Assembly: GCF_003609635.1 (NCBI RefSeq)
Contig: NZ_MCIA01000010.1
Location: forward strand, 51,385-115,384
Reading direction: 5' to 3'
Length of the DNA: 64,000 nt
Source of the DNA: Lacrimispora algidixylanolytica
GTDB taxonomy: Bacteria > Bacillota > Clostridia > Lachnospirales > Lachnospiraceae
Position numbers and translations under genes: made by a program. Below the pieces are notes generated by a model, which had not been told where the DNA came from, searched no databases, and saw only the letters and a list, made by a program, of their open reading frames with translations. Below, piece after piece: positions 23,871 to 33,821 of this stretch. How positions within the stretch are numbered: the stretch's first letter is position 1; every line of letters begins with the position of its first letter.

Positions 23871-24863
23871 ATGAAGAAGAAAAAAGGTATGATCTACAGT
23901 GCCTGTACCCTTATCCTTCTCTGCGCCCTTTATGTAGGGGTAAATTTCTATCTAACTGGTACGGAAAAAAAGGAGAACGAGAAAAAGGAAGCAGATAAAA
24001 CTTACATGACAGATCTCTCTGATATCCAGGCAGTGTCTTATGATAACAATGGGCAGGAATTATCCTTTACAAAAAAGGACGGAGTCTGGAAATACGACAG
24101 CGATGACCGTTTCCCGGTGAAGCAGGTTCAATTAGAGGCTATGGCTTCTACGGCTTCAAAGCTGGAAGCGCTTAGAAAGCTGGAGGGAGCAGATGCCTTA
24201 AGTGCCTATGGCCTGGATAAACCCATTCGAAAAGTTGAAGTAACCGCAGGTGATGGAAAAAGATCCGTGATTCTTATTGGAAATGGAACAGAGGATGGGA
24301 ATTATTATGCGGTTATTCAGGGAGAAAATACGCCTTATTTGATTAGCTCCTCCCTTTTTAGTGAGACAGAAGGTGGACTTAATGAAGTTATGGCATTAGA
24401 AGAATTTCCTGCAATTCAAGGGACCGATATCAAGACCATCACCATTACACAAAATGGTACCACCAGTCATTACTTGAAAAAGGTGACTGATAAGGCTGAT
24501 AAAAGTGATAAGGACGAAACCATTGAATGGTATAAGGACTCTGTTGATTCTGAAAGCAACAAGTTAAAGGAAAATTCCCCCTTAAATGTTCTGGCTGATT
24601 CCATAAGCGGTTTGAAGGTGAAGAGCTGTGCCGATTATAAGGCAGAGGAGAGCCAGCTTGGTAGCTATGGGCTGGAGAAACCTTTGGCGGAGATCAATTA
24701 TACTTATGAAAAGAATGGGAAGGAAGAGACATTTCATCTGTCCATAGGATCGCTCAATCAGGACTCTACTGCTTATTATACAAGGACGGAAGGTTCTTCT
24801 TATATTAATGAGATTGATAAGGCTTCCGTGGATAAGTGTTTGAATGTGGATAAGCAGGTGTAG
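23871..24863 (+). CDS. DUF4340 extracellular protein of the Gld-like ABC operon
   Basis: A 330-residue protein with an uncleaved signal-anchor (MIYSACTLILLCALYVGVNF) and two copies of a DUF4340-type fold in the outer part. The repeated phrases LRKLEGADALSAYGLDKP and YKAEESQLGSYGLEKPLAEI mark the two halves. GAGGAGG precedes the ATG. DUF4340 genes follow GldG homologues in many bacteria, which supports joint function in an envelope complex; no catalytic residues are evident. It is the last gene of the operon. Confidence 0.8.
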   Translation: MKKKKGMIYSACTLILLCALYVGVNFYLTGTEKKENEKKEADKTYMTDLSDIQAVSYDNNGQELSFTKKDGVWKYDSDDRFPVKQVQLEAMASTASKLEALRKLEGADALSAYGLDKPIRKVEVTAGDGKRSVILIGNGTEDGNYYAVIQGENTPYLISSSLFSETEGGLNEVMALEEFPAIQGTDIKTITITQNGTTSHYLKKVTDKADKSDKDETIEWYKDSVDSESNKLKENSPLNVLADSISGLKVKSCADYKAEESQLGSYGLEKPLAEINYTYEKNGKEETFHLSIGSLNQDSTAYYTRTEGSSYINEIDKASVDKCLNVDKQV

Positions 24864-25006
24864 TTGTTTTTATAGATGAAATTATGGGACGGTTATGCAA
24901 TTGATGCTATGAGATATGATATTGTTAGAAGATGTAGTGGAGTATGTTTTTGAATTGTAAATCATATGTTGCAGATAACTTTATATCTCGGTCATCTAAG
25001 AGGAGT

Positions 25007-25062
25007 AGTGCGAATCATAAGTGAATGTAAAATCACTAAGAGATTCGCACTCTTTTTATTTT
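25007..25062 (+). terminator. Rho-independent terminator downstream of the Gld-like operon
   Basis: AGTGCGAATC (25007-25016) pairs perfectly with GATTCGCACT (25042-25051), followed by CTTTTTATTTTAT. It starts 144 bases after the DUF4340 stop; the stretch between holds nothing I recognise. Confidence 0.75.
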
Positions 25063-25190
25063 ATAGGAAAGTTCTACGAACTCCCCTATAAAATAAAAAG
25101 CACTCCGTGCAGGATGCACATGACGCTTAAGAGGAAGATGTCACTAAAGTGACAGCGCGTCAGCGCCAGAGTCTGACAAGTCAGACTCTT
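25052..25190. repeat. Stacked palindromic intergenic element
   Basis: Successive perfect inverted repeats: a 16-bp-arm hairpin (25052-25067 with 25085-25100) whose loop has an inner AGTTC-TAC-GAACT; GCAC-TCC-GTGC; TGTCACT-AA-AGTGACA (25139-25154) enclosed by TGACGC and GCGTCA; and AGAGTCTGAC-AA-GTCAGACTCT (25168-25189) followed by TTCTTG. It fills most of the 490 bases between the Gld-like operon and uvsE and has no ORF. It looks like a structured repeated extragenic element or non-coding RNA. Confidence 0.6.
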
Positions 25191-25236
25191 TCTTGTTTAA
25201 AAATATTCAAATGAAAACGAGTGATATAATTATTTG

Positions 25237-25265
25237 TTTGTTTAGAGGACATTCTATATTATAAT
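25237..25265 (+). promoter_or_regulatory. Putative uvsE promoter
   Basis: TTTGTT (25237-25242), a 17-base spacer and TATAAT (25260-25265), about 90 bases upstream of the GTG start. Confidence 0.4.
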
Positions 25266-25352
25266 AGTAACAAGTTTTTTGGAGATACTTTATGTGATAT
25301 GGTTATGTTTTACTTTGGGAGCCAAATTCATGTATATCAGGAGGAAATTAGA

Positions 25353-26606
25353 GTGTCTATTGGATACGCTTGTCAATTAATAGGAGTTCCGGGGACGGAA
25401 TTATCAAGATGTATTCTGAAGAATGCCAGTGAAGATAAATTAAGAATTCTGATCGAACAAAATCTAAAATCCTTCGATACTATGTTGGACTATAATATAA
25501 AACACGACATTCATCTTTTTCGAATCGGTTCTGATATCATTCCTTTCGGCTCTCATCCATCAAATCAACTAATATGGTGGGACGAGTTTGAAGATATATT
25601 TTCTGCAATCGGTGATAAGATTAGAAGCAATAAAATCAGAGTATCCATGCATCCCGGACAGTATACGGTGTTAAATTCTCCAGATCAGGCTATCGTTCTA
25701 AATGCGATTATGGACCTAGAGTATCATGATCACTTTTTAACAGCTCTTGGTATGGACCAAACCAGTAAGATGGTGCTTCATATCGGAGGAGTCTACGGAG
25801 ATAAAAAGGAAGCTTCCAAACGGTTTGTAGAGAATTTCAAGAAACTTTCCGATCCCATAAAGAGTCGGCTAATTTTGGAAAATGATGACAAGAGCTATAC
25901 AGTAAGTGAAGTTCTTGATATCGCCCATCAAACTGGCTCCCCCGTTGTTTTTGATAATCTCCATAATGAGATCAATCCTTCCATACCAAACCTCTCTGAA
26001 CAAGAATGGATGCTGGAATGCAGAAAAACCTGGAAACTAGAGGACGGTAGACAAAAGATCCATTATTCTCAGCAAGGGAAAAATTCTCCCGTAGGAGGTC
26101 ATTCAGAAACTGTATTTCTAAATAACTTTGAAAAATTCTATCCGTTTGTTCCGCCCGATACAGATATTATGCTGGAAGTGAAAGATAAAAACCTTTCAGC
26201 CATGAAATGCATAAACGCTATTTACCTCAATGCAACCGCAGCCGAGCTTGAACCGGAGTGGGCAAGATATAAGTACTATGTCTTAAGCCATTCTGCAAGA
26301 ATTTATACGGAGATCAGGCAACTGTTAAAAGACAAAAAGGCTCCTGTTGCAAAAGAATTTTATACTTTGATAGAGACTGCAATGCTTCTAGAGGAGGATA
26401 TGGGGGCAGAGGTTAATGCGGCAGAACATGTGTGGGGATATATTAGCAAAGACAGTACAGCCCCGGAGAAAAACCGATATCTAAAACTCCTTAGCGGATA
26501 TCAAAAGAAAGAAAATACCATAACCCCGATTAAAAAGCACCTATTATCCTGTGCAGTAAAAAGAAATTTAGAGTATCTAATAAACTCCTATTATTTTTAT
26601 ATTTAA
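25353..26606 (+). CDS. uvsE: UV DNA damage endonuclease UvsE (UVDE)
   Basis: 417 residues. The TIM-barrel UVDE fold is clear: SIGYACQLIG at the start, LFRIGSDIIPFGSHP, VSMHPGQYTVLNSP, LHIGGVYGDK, LILENDDKSY, VVFDNLHNE and DIMLEVKDKN, which supply the His, Glu and Asp metal ligands. The enzyme nicks DNA 5' of UV photoproducts and starts nucleotide-excision-independent repair. The GTG start is chosen because AGGAGG ends eight bases upstream; the earlier in-frame ATG has no site. The C-terminal ~110 residues extend past the minimal (~300-residue) bacterial UvsE. Monocistronic. Confidence 0.9.
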   Translation: MSIGYACQLIGVPGTELSRCILKNASEDKLRILIEQNLKSFDTMLDYNIKHDIHLFRIGSDIIPFGSHPSNQLIWWDEFEDIFSAIGDKIRSNKIRVSMHPGQYTVLNSPDQAIVLNAIMDLEYHDHFLTALGMDQTSKMVLHIGGVYGDKKEASKRFVENFKKLSDPIKSRLILENDDKSYTVSEVLDIAHQTGSPVVFDNLHNEINPSIPNLSEQEWMLECRKTWKLEDGRQKIHYSQQGKNSPVGGHSETVFLNNFEKFYPFVPPDTDIMLEVKDKNLSAMKCINAIYLNATAAELEPEWARYKYYVLSHSARIYTEIRQLLKDKKAPVAKEFYTLIETAMLLEEDMGAEVNAAEHVWGYISKDSTAPEKNRYLKLLSGYQKKENTITPIKKHLLSCAVKRNLEYLINSYYFYI

Positions 26607-26620
26607 TATTATTTTAGATA

Positions 26621-26675
26621 ACTCCTTAGAATCAGTCTGAAAGCACCAGTCTGATTCCAGGGAGTTTTGTATTTG
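26621..26675 (+). terminator. Terminator of uvsE
   Basis: ACTCCTTAGAATCAG (26621-26635) pairs imperfectly with CTGATTCCAGGGAGT (26651-26665), followed by TTTGTATTTG. Confidence 0.6.
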
Positions 26676-26753
26676 TAAGAGATGAGAGGCACCCGTATCA
26701 CACTGAAATTGTGTACGAAAAGCCACAGATAACCATAAGATCACTTACTTAAA

Positions 26754-26820
26754 AAGGCTTTGCCTGGCTGTTATTTCACCATTTGATGGAGAAGGAGCCG
26801 GGCAGAGTCTTTTTCTTTTA
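26754..26820 (+). terminator. Second terminator-like hairpin upstream of leuB
   Basis: AAGGCTTTGCCTGGCT (26754-26769) pairs with AGCCGGGCAGAGTCTT (26796-26811) through several G-U pairs, followed by a run of Ts with one C. It lies 80 bases past the uvsE terminator and 68 upstream of the leuB promoter, so it may end a short RNA or act as backup. The rest of the 358-base gap shows no T-box motif. Confidence 0.6.
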
Positions 26821-26887
26821 TAACCCTGATTCATAGGTTCAATTCCATTCTCATATATAAGTTTCCAGTAAAAATATTTGATTTTAG

Positions 26888-26916
26888 TTGAAAAATATCA
26901 TTAAATGTTCTATTAT
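26888..26916 (+). promoter_or_regulatory. Promoter of the leuB-ilvDB-serCA run
   Basis: TTGAAA (26888-26893), a 17-base spacer and TATTAT (26911-26916), with a predicted leader of about 40 bases, too short for a T-box. Confidence 0.6.
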
Positions 26917-26964
26917 GATAAGAATACATCAGCATAGTACAGTGATATAGAGGGAGAAGATGAG

Positions 26965-28053
26965 ATGAATTACAACATTGCAGTGATCCCTGGCGACGGG
27001 ATCGGGCCTGAAATCATTGGAGAAGCCAAGAAAGTCCTTGATAAAGTAGGAAGTGTATATTGTCATGACTTTCAGTATACAAAGGTTTTGATGGGCGGTA
27101 TTTCCATCGACACCTACGGCGTTCCATTGACAGACGAAGCGTTAGAAACAGCAAAAAATAGTGATTCCGTTCTCCTTGGCGCAGTCGGTGGAGATGTGGG
27201 AAATTCAAAATGGTACGATGTGGCACCGAATCTCAGACCTGAAGCGGGGCTACTATCCATCCGTAAAGGTCTTAATTTATTTGCTAATATCAGACCGGCT
27301 TACCTCTATAAAGAACTGGCGGCTGCCTGCCCCTTAAAGGAAGAGATTATTGGAGAAGGCTTTGACATGGTAATCATGAGAGAGCTGACAGGTGGACTTT
27401 ACTTTGGAGATCGTTTTACAAAAGAGGTAGACGGAGTTATGACAGCCGTAGACACTCTTACTTATAATGAAACAGAAATCAGACGAATTGCAATAAAAGC
27501 CTTCGAAATTGCCATGAAGCGGAAAAAACGAGTGATCAGCGTGGATAAAGCCAATGTGCTGGATTCCTCCAGACTTTGGCGTAAGGTAGTGGAAGAGGTG
27601 GCTAAGGATTATCCCAAAGTCAGCTTAAGCCATATGTTGGTGGACAATTGTGCCATGCAGTTAGTCATGAATCCAGGACAGTTTGACGTGATTTTGACGG
27701 AAAACATGTTTGGAGATATATTATCAGATGAGGCTAGTATGATCACCGGGTCCATCGGAATGCTTTCTTCAGCCAGTATGAATGAAAGTAAATTCGGAAT
27801 GTATGAACCAAGTCATGGTTCGGCTCCGGATATTGCAGGAAAGAACATCGCAAACCCCATCGCAACCATTCTTTCTGCGGCTATGATGCTTCGTTATTCC
27901 TTCGATCTAGATGAAGAAGCGAAAGCAGTGGAAAAAGCAGTGGAATTGGTATTGCAGGAAGGATATCGGACCGCAGATATTTTATCGGAAGGTCAAAATA
28001 AAGTATCCACCACAGAGATGGGAGATTTAATTGCAAAACGGATTATAAAATAA
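26965..28053 (+). CDS. leuB: 3-isopropylmalate dehydrogenase
   Basis: A 362-residue decarboxylating dehydrogenase of leucine synthesis, converting 3-isopropylmalate to 2-oxoisocaproate with NAD+. Family marks: [16 protein letters not shown], the substrate arginines around [71 protein letters not shown], and [19 protein letters not shown] (NAD binding). The ATG follows AGGGAG. It is the first gene of the run; leuA and leuCD are not in the window. Confidence 0.95.
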   Translation: MNYNIAVIPGDGIGPEIIGEAKKVLDKVGSVYCHDFQYTKVLMGGISIDTYGVPLTDEALETAKNSDSVLLGAVGGDVGNSKWYDVAPNLRPEAGLLSIRKGLNLFANIRPAYLYKELAAACPLKEEIIGEGFDMVIMRELTGGLYFGDRFTKEVDGVMTAVDTLTYNETEIRRIAIKAFEIAMKRKKRVISVDKANVLDSSRLWRKVVEEVAKDYPKVSLSHMLVDNCAMQLVMNPGQFDVILTENMFGDILSDEASMITGSIGMLSSASMNESKFGMYEPSHGSAPDIAGKNIANPIATILSAAMMLRYSFDLDEEAKAVEKAVELVLQEGYRTADILSEGQNKVSTTEMGDLIAKRIIK

Positions 28054-28148
28054 TTGCCAATCGTTGCCGGAAGGGGAAGAAAACCAGTGGTTTTTGACCT
28101 CTCCCGGATTTCCATATCATCAGAAAACGAAAAAGGAGTGTGCAGCAG

Positions 28149-29810
28149 ATGAAGAGTGACTCAGTAAAAAAAGGAATGCAGCAAGCACCTCATCGTTCCC
28201 TGTTTCATGCGTTGGGAATGACAGAGGAAGAGATGGAGAAGCCTTTAATTGGAATCGTCAGTTCATATAATGAGATCGTCCCAGGACATATGAACCTGGA
28301 TAAAATCACCAATGCTGTTAAGATGGGTGTAGCCATGGCAGGTGGTAACCCGGTTATGGTTCCGGCCATTGCAGTCTGCGACGGAATTGCTATGGGACAT
28401 ATCGGTATGAAGTACTCCCTGGCAACCAGAGATTTAGTTGCTGATTCCACCGAATGTCTGGCAACCGCTCACGCTTTTGACGCTCTGGTTATGATCCCCA
28501 ATTGTGATAAAAATGTTCCCGGACTTTTAATGGCAGCCGCGCGCGTTAATGTACCCACAGTGTTCGTCAGTGGCGGACCAATGTTAGCTGGTCGTGTGCA
28601 CGGGCACAGAACAAGTCTTTCCAGCATGTTTGAGGCAGTAGGTGCATACTCCGCAGGAAAGATGACAGAAGAGGAAGTAAAGGAATACGAGCAGAGTGCT
28701 TGTCCTACTTGCGGCTCCTGTTCTGGAATGTATACAGCAAACAGCATGAATTGTCTGACAGAGGTACTTGGAATGGGACTTCGTGGAAATGGAACCATTC
28801 CTGCCGTATATTCCGATCGAATTAAGCTTGCAAAACATGCAGGAATGGCTGTTATGGATATGTTAGAGAAGAATATCCGTCCTAGAGATATTATGAATGA
28901 AAGGTCATTTCGCAATGCCCTGGTTATGGATATGGCTCTTGGATGCAGCACTAACAGTATGCTTCATCTCCCAGCCGTTGCGCATGAGGCAGGCGTGGAA
29001 CTAAACTTAGAAATCGCCAACGAAATCAGCGCAAAAACACCTAACCTTTGCCACCTAGCTCCAGCAGGCCCTACTTATATAGAAGATTTACATGAGGCGG
29101 GCGGTATTTATGCGGTTATGAATGAGATCAGCAAGCTTGGTCTTTTAGACTTAGACTGCATGACAGTTACAGGCAAAACCGTAGGAGAGAATATTAAGGG
29201 CTGTGTCAACAGAGACCCACAGGTAATCCGTACCGTGGAAAATCCTTACAGCAACACCGGAGGAATCGCTATATTAAAAGGAAACTTAGCTCCTGATTCA
29301 GCCGTTGTAAAGCGTTCTGCCGTGGATCCCCAGATGCTTCAGCACGAAGGTCCAGCACGAGTGTTTGACTGCGAAGAGGATGCCATTGAAGCGATTAAGG
29401 GCGGAAAAATCGTAGCAGGAGATGTAGTTGTGATCCGTTACGAAGGACCTAAAGGTGGTCCTGGTATGAGAGAGATGTTAAATCCTACTTCAGCCATCGC
29501 TGGTATGGGACTTGGTTCTTCCGTAGCCCTTATTACAGACGGACGTTTCAGCGGAGCTTCCAGAGGCGCTTCCATTGGTCATGCTTGTCCGGAAGCCGCA
29601 GTGGGAGGACCCATTGCTTTGGTGGAAGAGGGAGATATCATTTCCATTGATATCGACAACTGCAGACTCGATGTGTTGGTATCAGATGAAGAAATGGCAG
29701 CCAGAAAAGAAAAATGGCAGCCAAGAAAGCCACAGGTAACCACAGGATATCTGGCCCGTTATGCGGCCATGGCAGCCCCGGCCAGCCGGGGGGCAATTCT
29801 TGAATTATAA
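28149..29810 (+). CDS. ilvD: Dihydroxy-acid dehydratase
   Basis: 553 residues, Fe-S dehydratase forming 2-oxoacids for valine, leucine and isoleucine. The N-terminus [19 protein letters not shown] matches the family, with [11 protein letters not shown] and [17 protein letters not shown] giving the cluster cysteines, and [20 protein letters not shown] near the end. ATG 28149 fits the family N-terminus; a GTG nine bases earlier is crowded against the AAAGGAG site. It is separated from leuB by 95 bases holding a GC-rich hairpin without a T-run (28067-28107). Confidence 0.95.
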   Translation: MKSDSVKKGMQQAPHRSLFHALGMTEEEMEKPLIGIVSSYNEIVPGHMNLDKITNAVKMGVAMAGGNPVMVPAIAVCDGIAMGHIGMKYSLATRDLVADSTECLATAHAFDALVMIPNCDKNVPGLLMAAARVNVPTVFVSGGPMLAGRVHGHRTSLSSMFEAVGAYSAGKMTEEEVKEYEQSACPTCGSCSGMYTANSMNCLTEVLGMGLRGNGTIPAVYSDRIKLAKHAGMAVMDMLEKNIRPRDIMNERSFRNALVMDMALGCSTNSMLHLPAVAHEAGVELNLEIANEISAKTPNLCHLAPAGPTYIEDLHEAGGIYAVMNEISKLGLLDLDCMTVTGKTVGENIKGCVNRDPQVIRTVENPYSNTGGIAILKGNLAPDSAVVKRSAVDPQMLQHEGPARVFDCEEDAIEAIKGGKIVAGDVVVIRYEGPKGGPGMREMLNPTSAIAGMGLGSSVALITDGRFSGASRGASIGHACPEAAVGGPIALVEEGDIISIDIDNCRLDVLVSDEEMAARKEKWQPRKPQVTTGYLARYAAMAAPASRGAILEL

Positions 29811-29826
29811 AGAAAAGGAGCGGCCT

Positions 29827-31506
29827 ATGAAGACATTGACAGGAGCAGAGATTGTAATCGAATGCTTAAAGGAGCAGGGAGTGGATACCATTTTTGGATA
29901 TCCGGGAGGCTCGATCCTGAATATTTACGATGCCCTTTATAAGCATCAAGATGAGATCAACCACATCCTTACGGCCCATGAGCAGGGAGCGGCCCATGCG
30001 GCGGACGGATACTCCAGGGCAACGGGCAAGGTGGGAGTCTGTATGGCTACCTCAGGACCTGGTGCTACGAATCTTGTAACTGGAATTGCAACTGCATATA
30101 TGGACTCCATTCCAATGGTAGCCATTACCTGTAACGTAGCCCTTCCTCTTCTTGGACGGGATAGTTTTCAGGAAATTGATATTACTGGCGTAACGATGCC
30201 AATTACGAAATATAATTTCATTGTGAAGGATATCACAAAGCTGACCGATACCATACGGAGAGCCTTTGTCATCGCACAGACAGGAAGACCCGGCCCCGTT
30301 CTTATTGATATTACAAAGGACGTAACAGCAGCAACCTATGATTATGAATATAAGGAGCCAGAGCCGATCATCCGTCAGGAAGATACCATTACAGAGAAAG
30401 ACTTAGAAACAGCCCTGACCATGATCCGCAAAGCACAGAAGCCTTATATTTTTGTAGGAGGCGGAGCCATCATTGCTGGCGCAGAGGAAGAACTTTTCTC
30501 CTTTGCCCATAAGATCCAAGCTCCCGTTGCAGACAGTCTGATGGGAAAGGGTGCCTATGATGGCACCGATGAGCTTTACACCGGAATGGTTGGAATGCAC
30601 GGGACTAAGACCTCCAATCTGGGAATCACGGAATGCGACCTTTTAGTCGTAATCGGTGCTAGGTTTAGTGACCGTGTGGTAGGAAAGGCATCTAAATTTG
30701 CCCGTAATGCAAAGATCCTTCAGTTTGATGTAGATCCCGCAGAGATCAACAAAAACATTAAGACCCATGCAAGCGTGGTAGGAGACGTAAAATCCATTTT
30801 ACGAAAGTTAAATGCAAGGCTGGATCCAATCAACCATGAAGAATGGGTGGCTCATATTGAACGATTAAAGGATATGTATCCGATGCGATATGAGAAGAGC
30901 ATTTTAACTGGGCCTTTTATCATCGAAAAGATCTATGAGATAACGGAAGGAACTGCTGTTATCACCACAGAGGTTGGACAGCACCAGATGTGGGCGGCTC
31001 AGTTCTATCAATATAAATACCCCAGAAGTTTCCTTACCTCTGGCGGGCTTGGCACCATGGGCTACGGACTTGGCGCCTCCATAGGTGCCAAAATGGGAGT
31101 AAAAGATAAGGTTGTTATCAATGTGGCAGGCGATGGTTGTTTTCGTATGAATTTCAACGAGATAGCAACAGCGACCCGATATAATATCCCAATTATCCAG
31201 GTTGTTTTAAATAACCATGTACTTGGGATGGTACGCCAGTGGCAAACTTTATTTTATGGAAAGCGGTATTCCCATACCGAATTGAATGATCAGGTAGATT
31301 TTGTTAAGATAGCAGAGGGAATGGGAGCAAAGGCTTACCGGGTAACCAGCAAAGAGGAATTTGAGCCAGTACTTCGGGAGGCAATTGCCCTTAACGTTCC
31401 TGTTGTTATAGATTGTCATATACATTGCGATGATAAGGTATTCCCCATGGTATCACCGGGGGCGCCAATCGAGGAAGTATTTGACGCAGAAGATTTAAAG
31501 ATATAG
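29827..31506 (+). CDS. ilvB: Acetolactate synthase, large (catalytic) subunit
   Basis: 559 residues, ThDP enzyme joining pyruvates to 2-acetolactate. It starts LTGAEIVIECLKEQGVDTIFGYPGG, with the catalytic Glu in HEQGAAHAADGY, and has the ThDP motif GDGCFRMNFNEIATATRYNIPIIQVVLNN. FAD-contact segments and length match the biosynthetic IlvB class rather than the shorter catabolic AlsS. ATG 29827 has AAAGGAG upstream; earlier in-frame starts lie inside ilvD. There is no ilvN next to it, so the regulatory subunit must be elsewhere or absent. Confidence 0.94.
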   Translation: MKTLTGAEIVIECLKEQGVDTIFGYPGGSILNIYDALYKHQDEINHILTAHEQGAAHAADGYSRATGKVGVCMATSGPGATNLVTGIATAYMDSIPMVAITCNVALPLLGRDSFQEIDITGVTMPITKYNFIVKDITKLTDTIRRAFVIAQTGRPGPVLIDITKDVTAATYDYEYKEPEPIIRQEDTITEKDLETALTMIRKAQKPYIFVGGGAIIAGAEEELFSFAHKIQAPVADSLMGKGAYDGTDELYTGMVGMHGTKTSNLGITECDLLVVIGARFSDRVVGKASKFARNAKILQFDVDPAEINKNIKTHASVVGDVKSILRKLNARLDPINHEEWVAHIERLKDMYPMRYEKSILTGPFIIEKIYEITEGTAVITTEVGQHQMWAAQFYQYKYPRSFLTSGGLGTMGYGLGASIGAKMGVKDKVVINVAGDGCFRMNFNEIATATRYNIPIIQVVLNNHVLGMVRQWQTLFYGKRYSHTELNDQVDFVKIAEGMGAKAYRVTSKEEFEPVLREAIALNVPVVIDCHIHCDDKVFPMVSPGAPIEEVFDAEDLKI

Positions 31507-31537
31507 CCAAGGGCTATGAAAAAGAGGAGGAAGAGAT

Positions 31538-32623
31538 ATGAGCAGAGTGTTTAATTTTTCCGCAGGACCAGCAGTTCTGCCGGAGGAAGTCTTAAGAGAA
31601 GCAGCAGAAGAGATGATGGATTATAAGGGTTCGGGAATGTCCGTTATGGAGATGAGTCATAGATCCAAGACGTATGAGACCATCATCAATGAAGCAGAAG
31701 CTGATCTTAGGGAATTACTTAACATTCCGGACAATTACAAGGTTTTATTTTTACAGGGAGGTGCATCCCAGCAGTTTGCCATGGTTCCGATGAACTTATT
31801 TAAGAATCGCGTCGGCGATTATATCATCACAGGAATGTGGGCAAAAAAGGCATACCAGGAAGCTTCGCTTTATGGAAAAGCCAATGCAGTTGCATCTAGT
31901 TCCGATAAGACCTTTAGTTATATCCCGGATGTTACGGATCTGCCAATCTCAGAGGATGCAGACTACGTATATATTTGTGAGAATAACACCATCTATGGTA
32001 CAAAATATAAAACCCTTCCTAATACAAAGGGGAAAGATTTGGTTGCTGACCTCTCCTCCTGCTTCTTATCCGAGCCTGTTGACGTTTCCAAATATGGTTT
32101 GATCTTTGCTGGAGCCCAGAAGAATGTAGGGCCTGCAGGCGTAGTCATTGCCATTATTCGTGAAGATCTAGTGACAGAAGATGTGTTGCCAGGTACCCCT
32201 ACCATGCTGCGTTATAAGACACATGTGGATACCGGATCTCTTTATAACACACCACCAGCATATGGCATTTACATCTGCGGTAAGGTATTTAAATGGTTAA
32301 AGAATTTAGGCGGTCTGGAAGCGATGAAAGAAATCAACGAGAAAAAGGCAGCCATGTTATATGATTTCCTGGATCAGAGTAAGATGTTTCAGGGAACTGT
32401 AGTGAAAGAGGACCGTTCTCTTATGAACGTACCATTTGTTACCGGAGATGAAGAGCTTGATGCGCTCTTTGTGAAGGAATCTAAGGCAGCAGGCTTTGAA
32501 AACTTAAAAGGCCACAGAAGTGTAGGCGGAATGCGCGCCAGCATCTATAACGCTATGCCAACAGAAGGCGTAGAGAAATTAGTGGCATTTATGAAGGATT
32601 TCGAAGAGAAACATGCCAAATAG
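31538..32623 (+). CDS. serC: Phosphoserine aminotransferase
   Basis: 361 residues, PLP enzyme turning 3-phosphohydroxypyruvate and glutamate into phosphoserine. It begins FNFSAGPAVLPEEVL, has FLQGGASQQFAMVPMNL, the PLP lysine in IFAGAQKNVGPAG, LRYKTHVDTGSLYNTPP and the C-terminal GHRSVGGMRASIYNAMP. GAGGAGG precedes the ATG. It follows ilvB by 31 bases and is followed at once by serA, giving two serine steps in order; serB is not seen. Confidence 0.96.
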   Translation: MSRVFNFSAGPAVLPEEVLREAAEEMMDYKGSGMSVMEMSHRSKTYETIINEAEADLRELLNIPDNYKVLFLQGGASQQFAMVPMNLFKNRVGDYIITGMWAKKAYQEASLYGKANAVASSSDKTFSYIPDVTDLPISEDADYVYICENNTIYGTKYKTLPNTKGKDLVADLSSCFLSEPVDVSKYGLIFAGAQKNVGPAGVVIAIIREDLVTEDVLPGTPTMLRYKTHVDTGSLYNTPPAYGIYICGKVFKWLKNLGGLEAMKEINEKKAAMLYDFLDQSKMFQGTVVKEDRSLMNVPFVTGDEELDALFVKESKAAGFENLKGHRSVGGMRASIYNAMPTEGVEKLVAFMKDFEEKHAK

Positions 32624-32648
32624 GCAAATGGGAAGGAGACCGGGTCAT

Positions 32649-33812
32649 ATGAAAACGATTCATTGCTTAAATGAGATATCCCATCTGGGTACGGCATTGC
32701 TAACAGAGGAATATACTCTTACAAATGATATAAAAGAAGCTCAGGGCGTACTGCTTCGCAGCGCTTCCATGCATGAGATGGAATTACCAGAAGGCCTTTT
32801 AGCGATAGCAAGAGCCGGAGCCGGAGTGAACAACATTCCTCTTGATGCTTGCGCGGCAGAAGGAATCGTGGTATTTAACACACCAGGAGCCAATGCCAAC
32901 GGAGTCAAGGAGCTGGTGATTGCAGGTTTACTGCTTTCCTCCCGTGATATCACAGGTGGAATTGAATGGTGTAAGGCAAACGCAGATGATGAGGATATTG
33001 CTAAATCTGCCGAGAAAGCAAAAAAGGCATTTGCTGGATGTGAGATTAAGGGCAAAAAGCTTGGTGTTATCGGTCTTGGTGCCATTGGTGCAGAAGTTGC
33101 CAATGCCTGCTCTTCCCTTGGTATGGAGGTTTATGGATACGATCCTTTCCTCTCTGTCAATTCAGCATGGGGCCTCTCAAGAAATATCAAACATATCACT
33201 TCCTTAGATACCATTTATAAAGAATGTGATTACATCACCGTTCACGTACCACTTTTTGATACCACCAAAGGCATGATTAATAAGGCGGCTTTTGACACCA
33301 TGAAAGACGGTATTGTGATCTTAAACTTTGCAAGAGACATTCTGGTCAATGAAGAAGATATGAAAGAAGCCTTAAAGTCTGGAAAAGTGAAAAAATACGT
33401 GACGGATTTCCCAAATGCGACCTCCGCTCATCTAGAAGGAGCTATGGTCATTCCTCATCTTGGAGCTTCGACAGAAGAGTCAGAAGATAACTGTGCTAAG
33501 ATGGCAGTGGAAGAAATCATGGATTATATCGATAACGGAAACATTCGTAATTCAGTCAACTTCCCAGCTTGTGACATGGGAATCTGTAAGACAGAGAGCC
33601 GTATTGCAGTTCTTCATTTGAACATTCCAAACATGATTGGACAGATTACAGGAACTCTTGCAGCAGGAGATGTGAATATTACGGACATGACCAATAAGAG
33701 CCGTGAAAAATATGCTTACACCTTAATTGACTTAGAAAAGGCATCCGATGCGATGAGCATCCAGAAGTTAAATGCCATCAAAGGCGTTTTACGGGTGCGG
33801 GTAATTAAATAA
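32649..33812 (+). CDS. serA: D-3-phosphoglycerate dehydrogenase with C-terminal ACT domain
   Basis: 387 residues, first enzyme of serine synthesis. N-terminal substrate and NAD domains show GAGVNNIPLDACAAEGIVVFNTPGANANGVKE, LGVIGLGAIGAEVANA (NAD-binding G-x-G-x-x-G), the catalytic Arg in NFARDILV, a Glu further on and the His in VIPHLGASTEES. The last ~70 residues (RIAVLHLNIPNMIGQITGTL...) are an ACT domain, the expected serine feedback site. The ATG at 32649 has AAGGAG upstream; an earlier in-frame ATG lies inside serC. Confidence 0.93.
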   Translation: MKTIHCLNEISHLGTALLTEEYTLTNDIKEAQGVLLRSASMHEMELPEGLLAIARAGAGVNNIPLDACAAEGIVVFNTPGANANGVKELVIAGLLLSSRDITGGIEWCKANADDEDIAKSAEKAKKAFAGCEIKGKKLGVIGLGAIGAEVANACSSLGMEVYGYDPFLSVNSAWGLSRNIKHITSLDTIYKECDYITVHVPLFDTTKGMINKAAFDTMKDGIVILNFARDILVNEEDMKEALKSGKVKKYVTDFPNATSAHLEGAMVIPHLGASTEESEDNCAKMAVEEIMDYIDNGNIRNSVNFPACDMGICKTESRIAVLHLNIPNMIGQITGTLAAGDVNITDMTNKSREKYAYTLIDLEKASDAMSIQKLNAIKGVLRVRVIK

Positions 33813-33821
33813 GGAGAAACT

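Noticed and set aside
26676..26964. T-box or leucine leader before leuB
   Set aside because: No specifier loop or T-box core was found, and the promoter lies only about 50 bases before the start.
28469..28951. Long minus-strand ORF inside ilvD
   Set aside because: Shadow frame of a highly conserved gene; composition and lack of ribosome binding site argue against coding.
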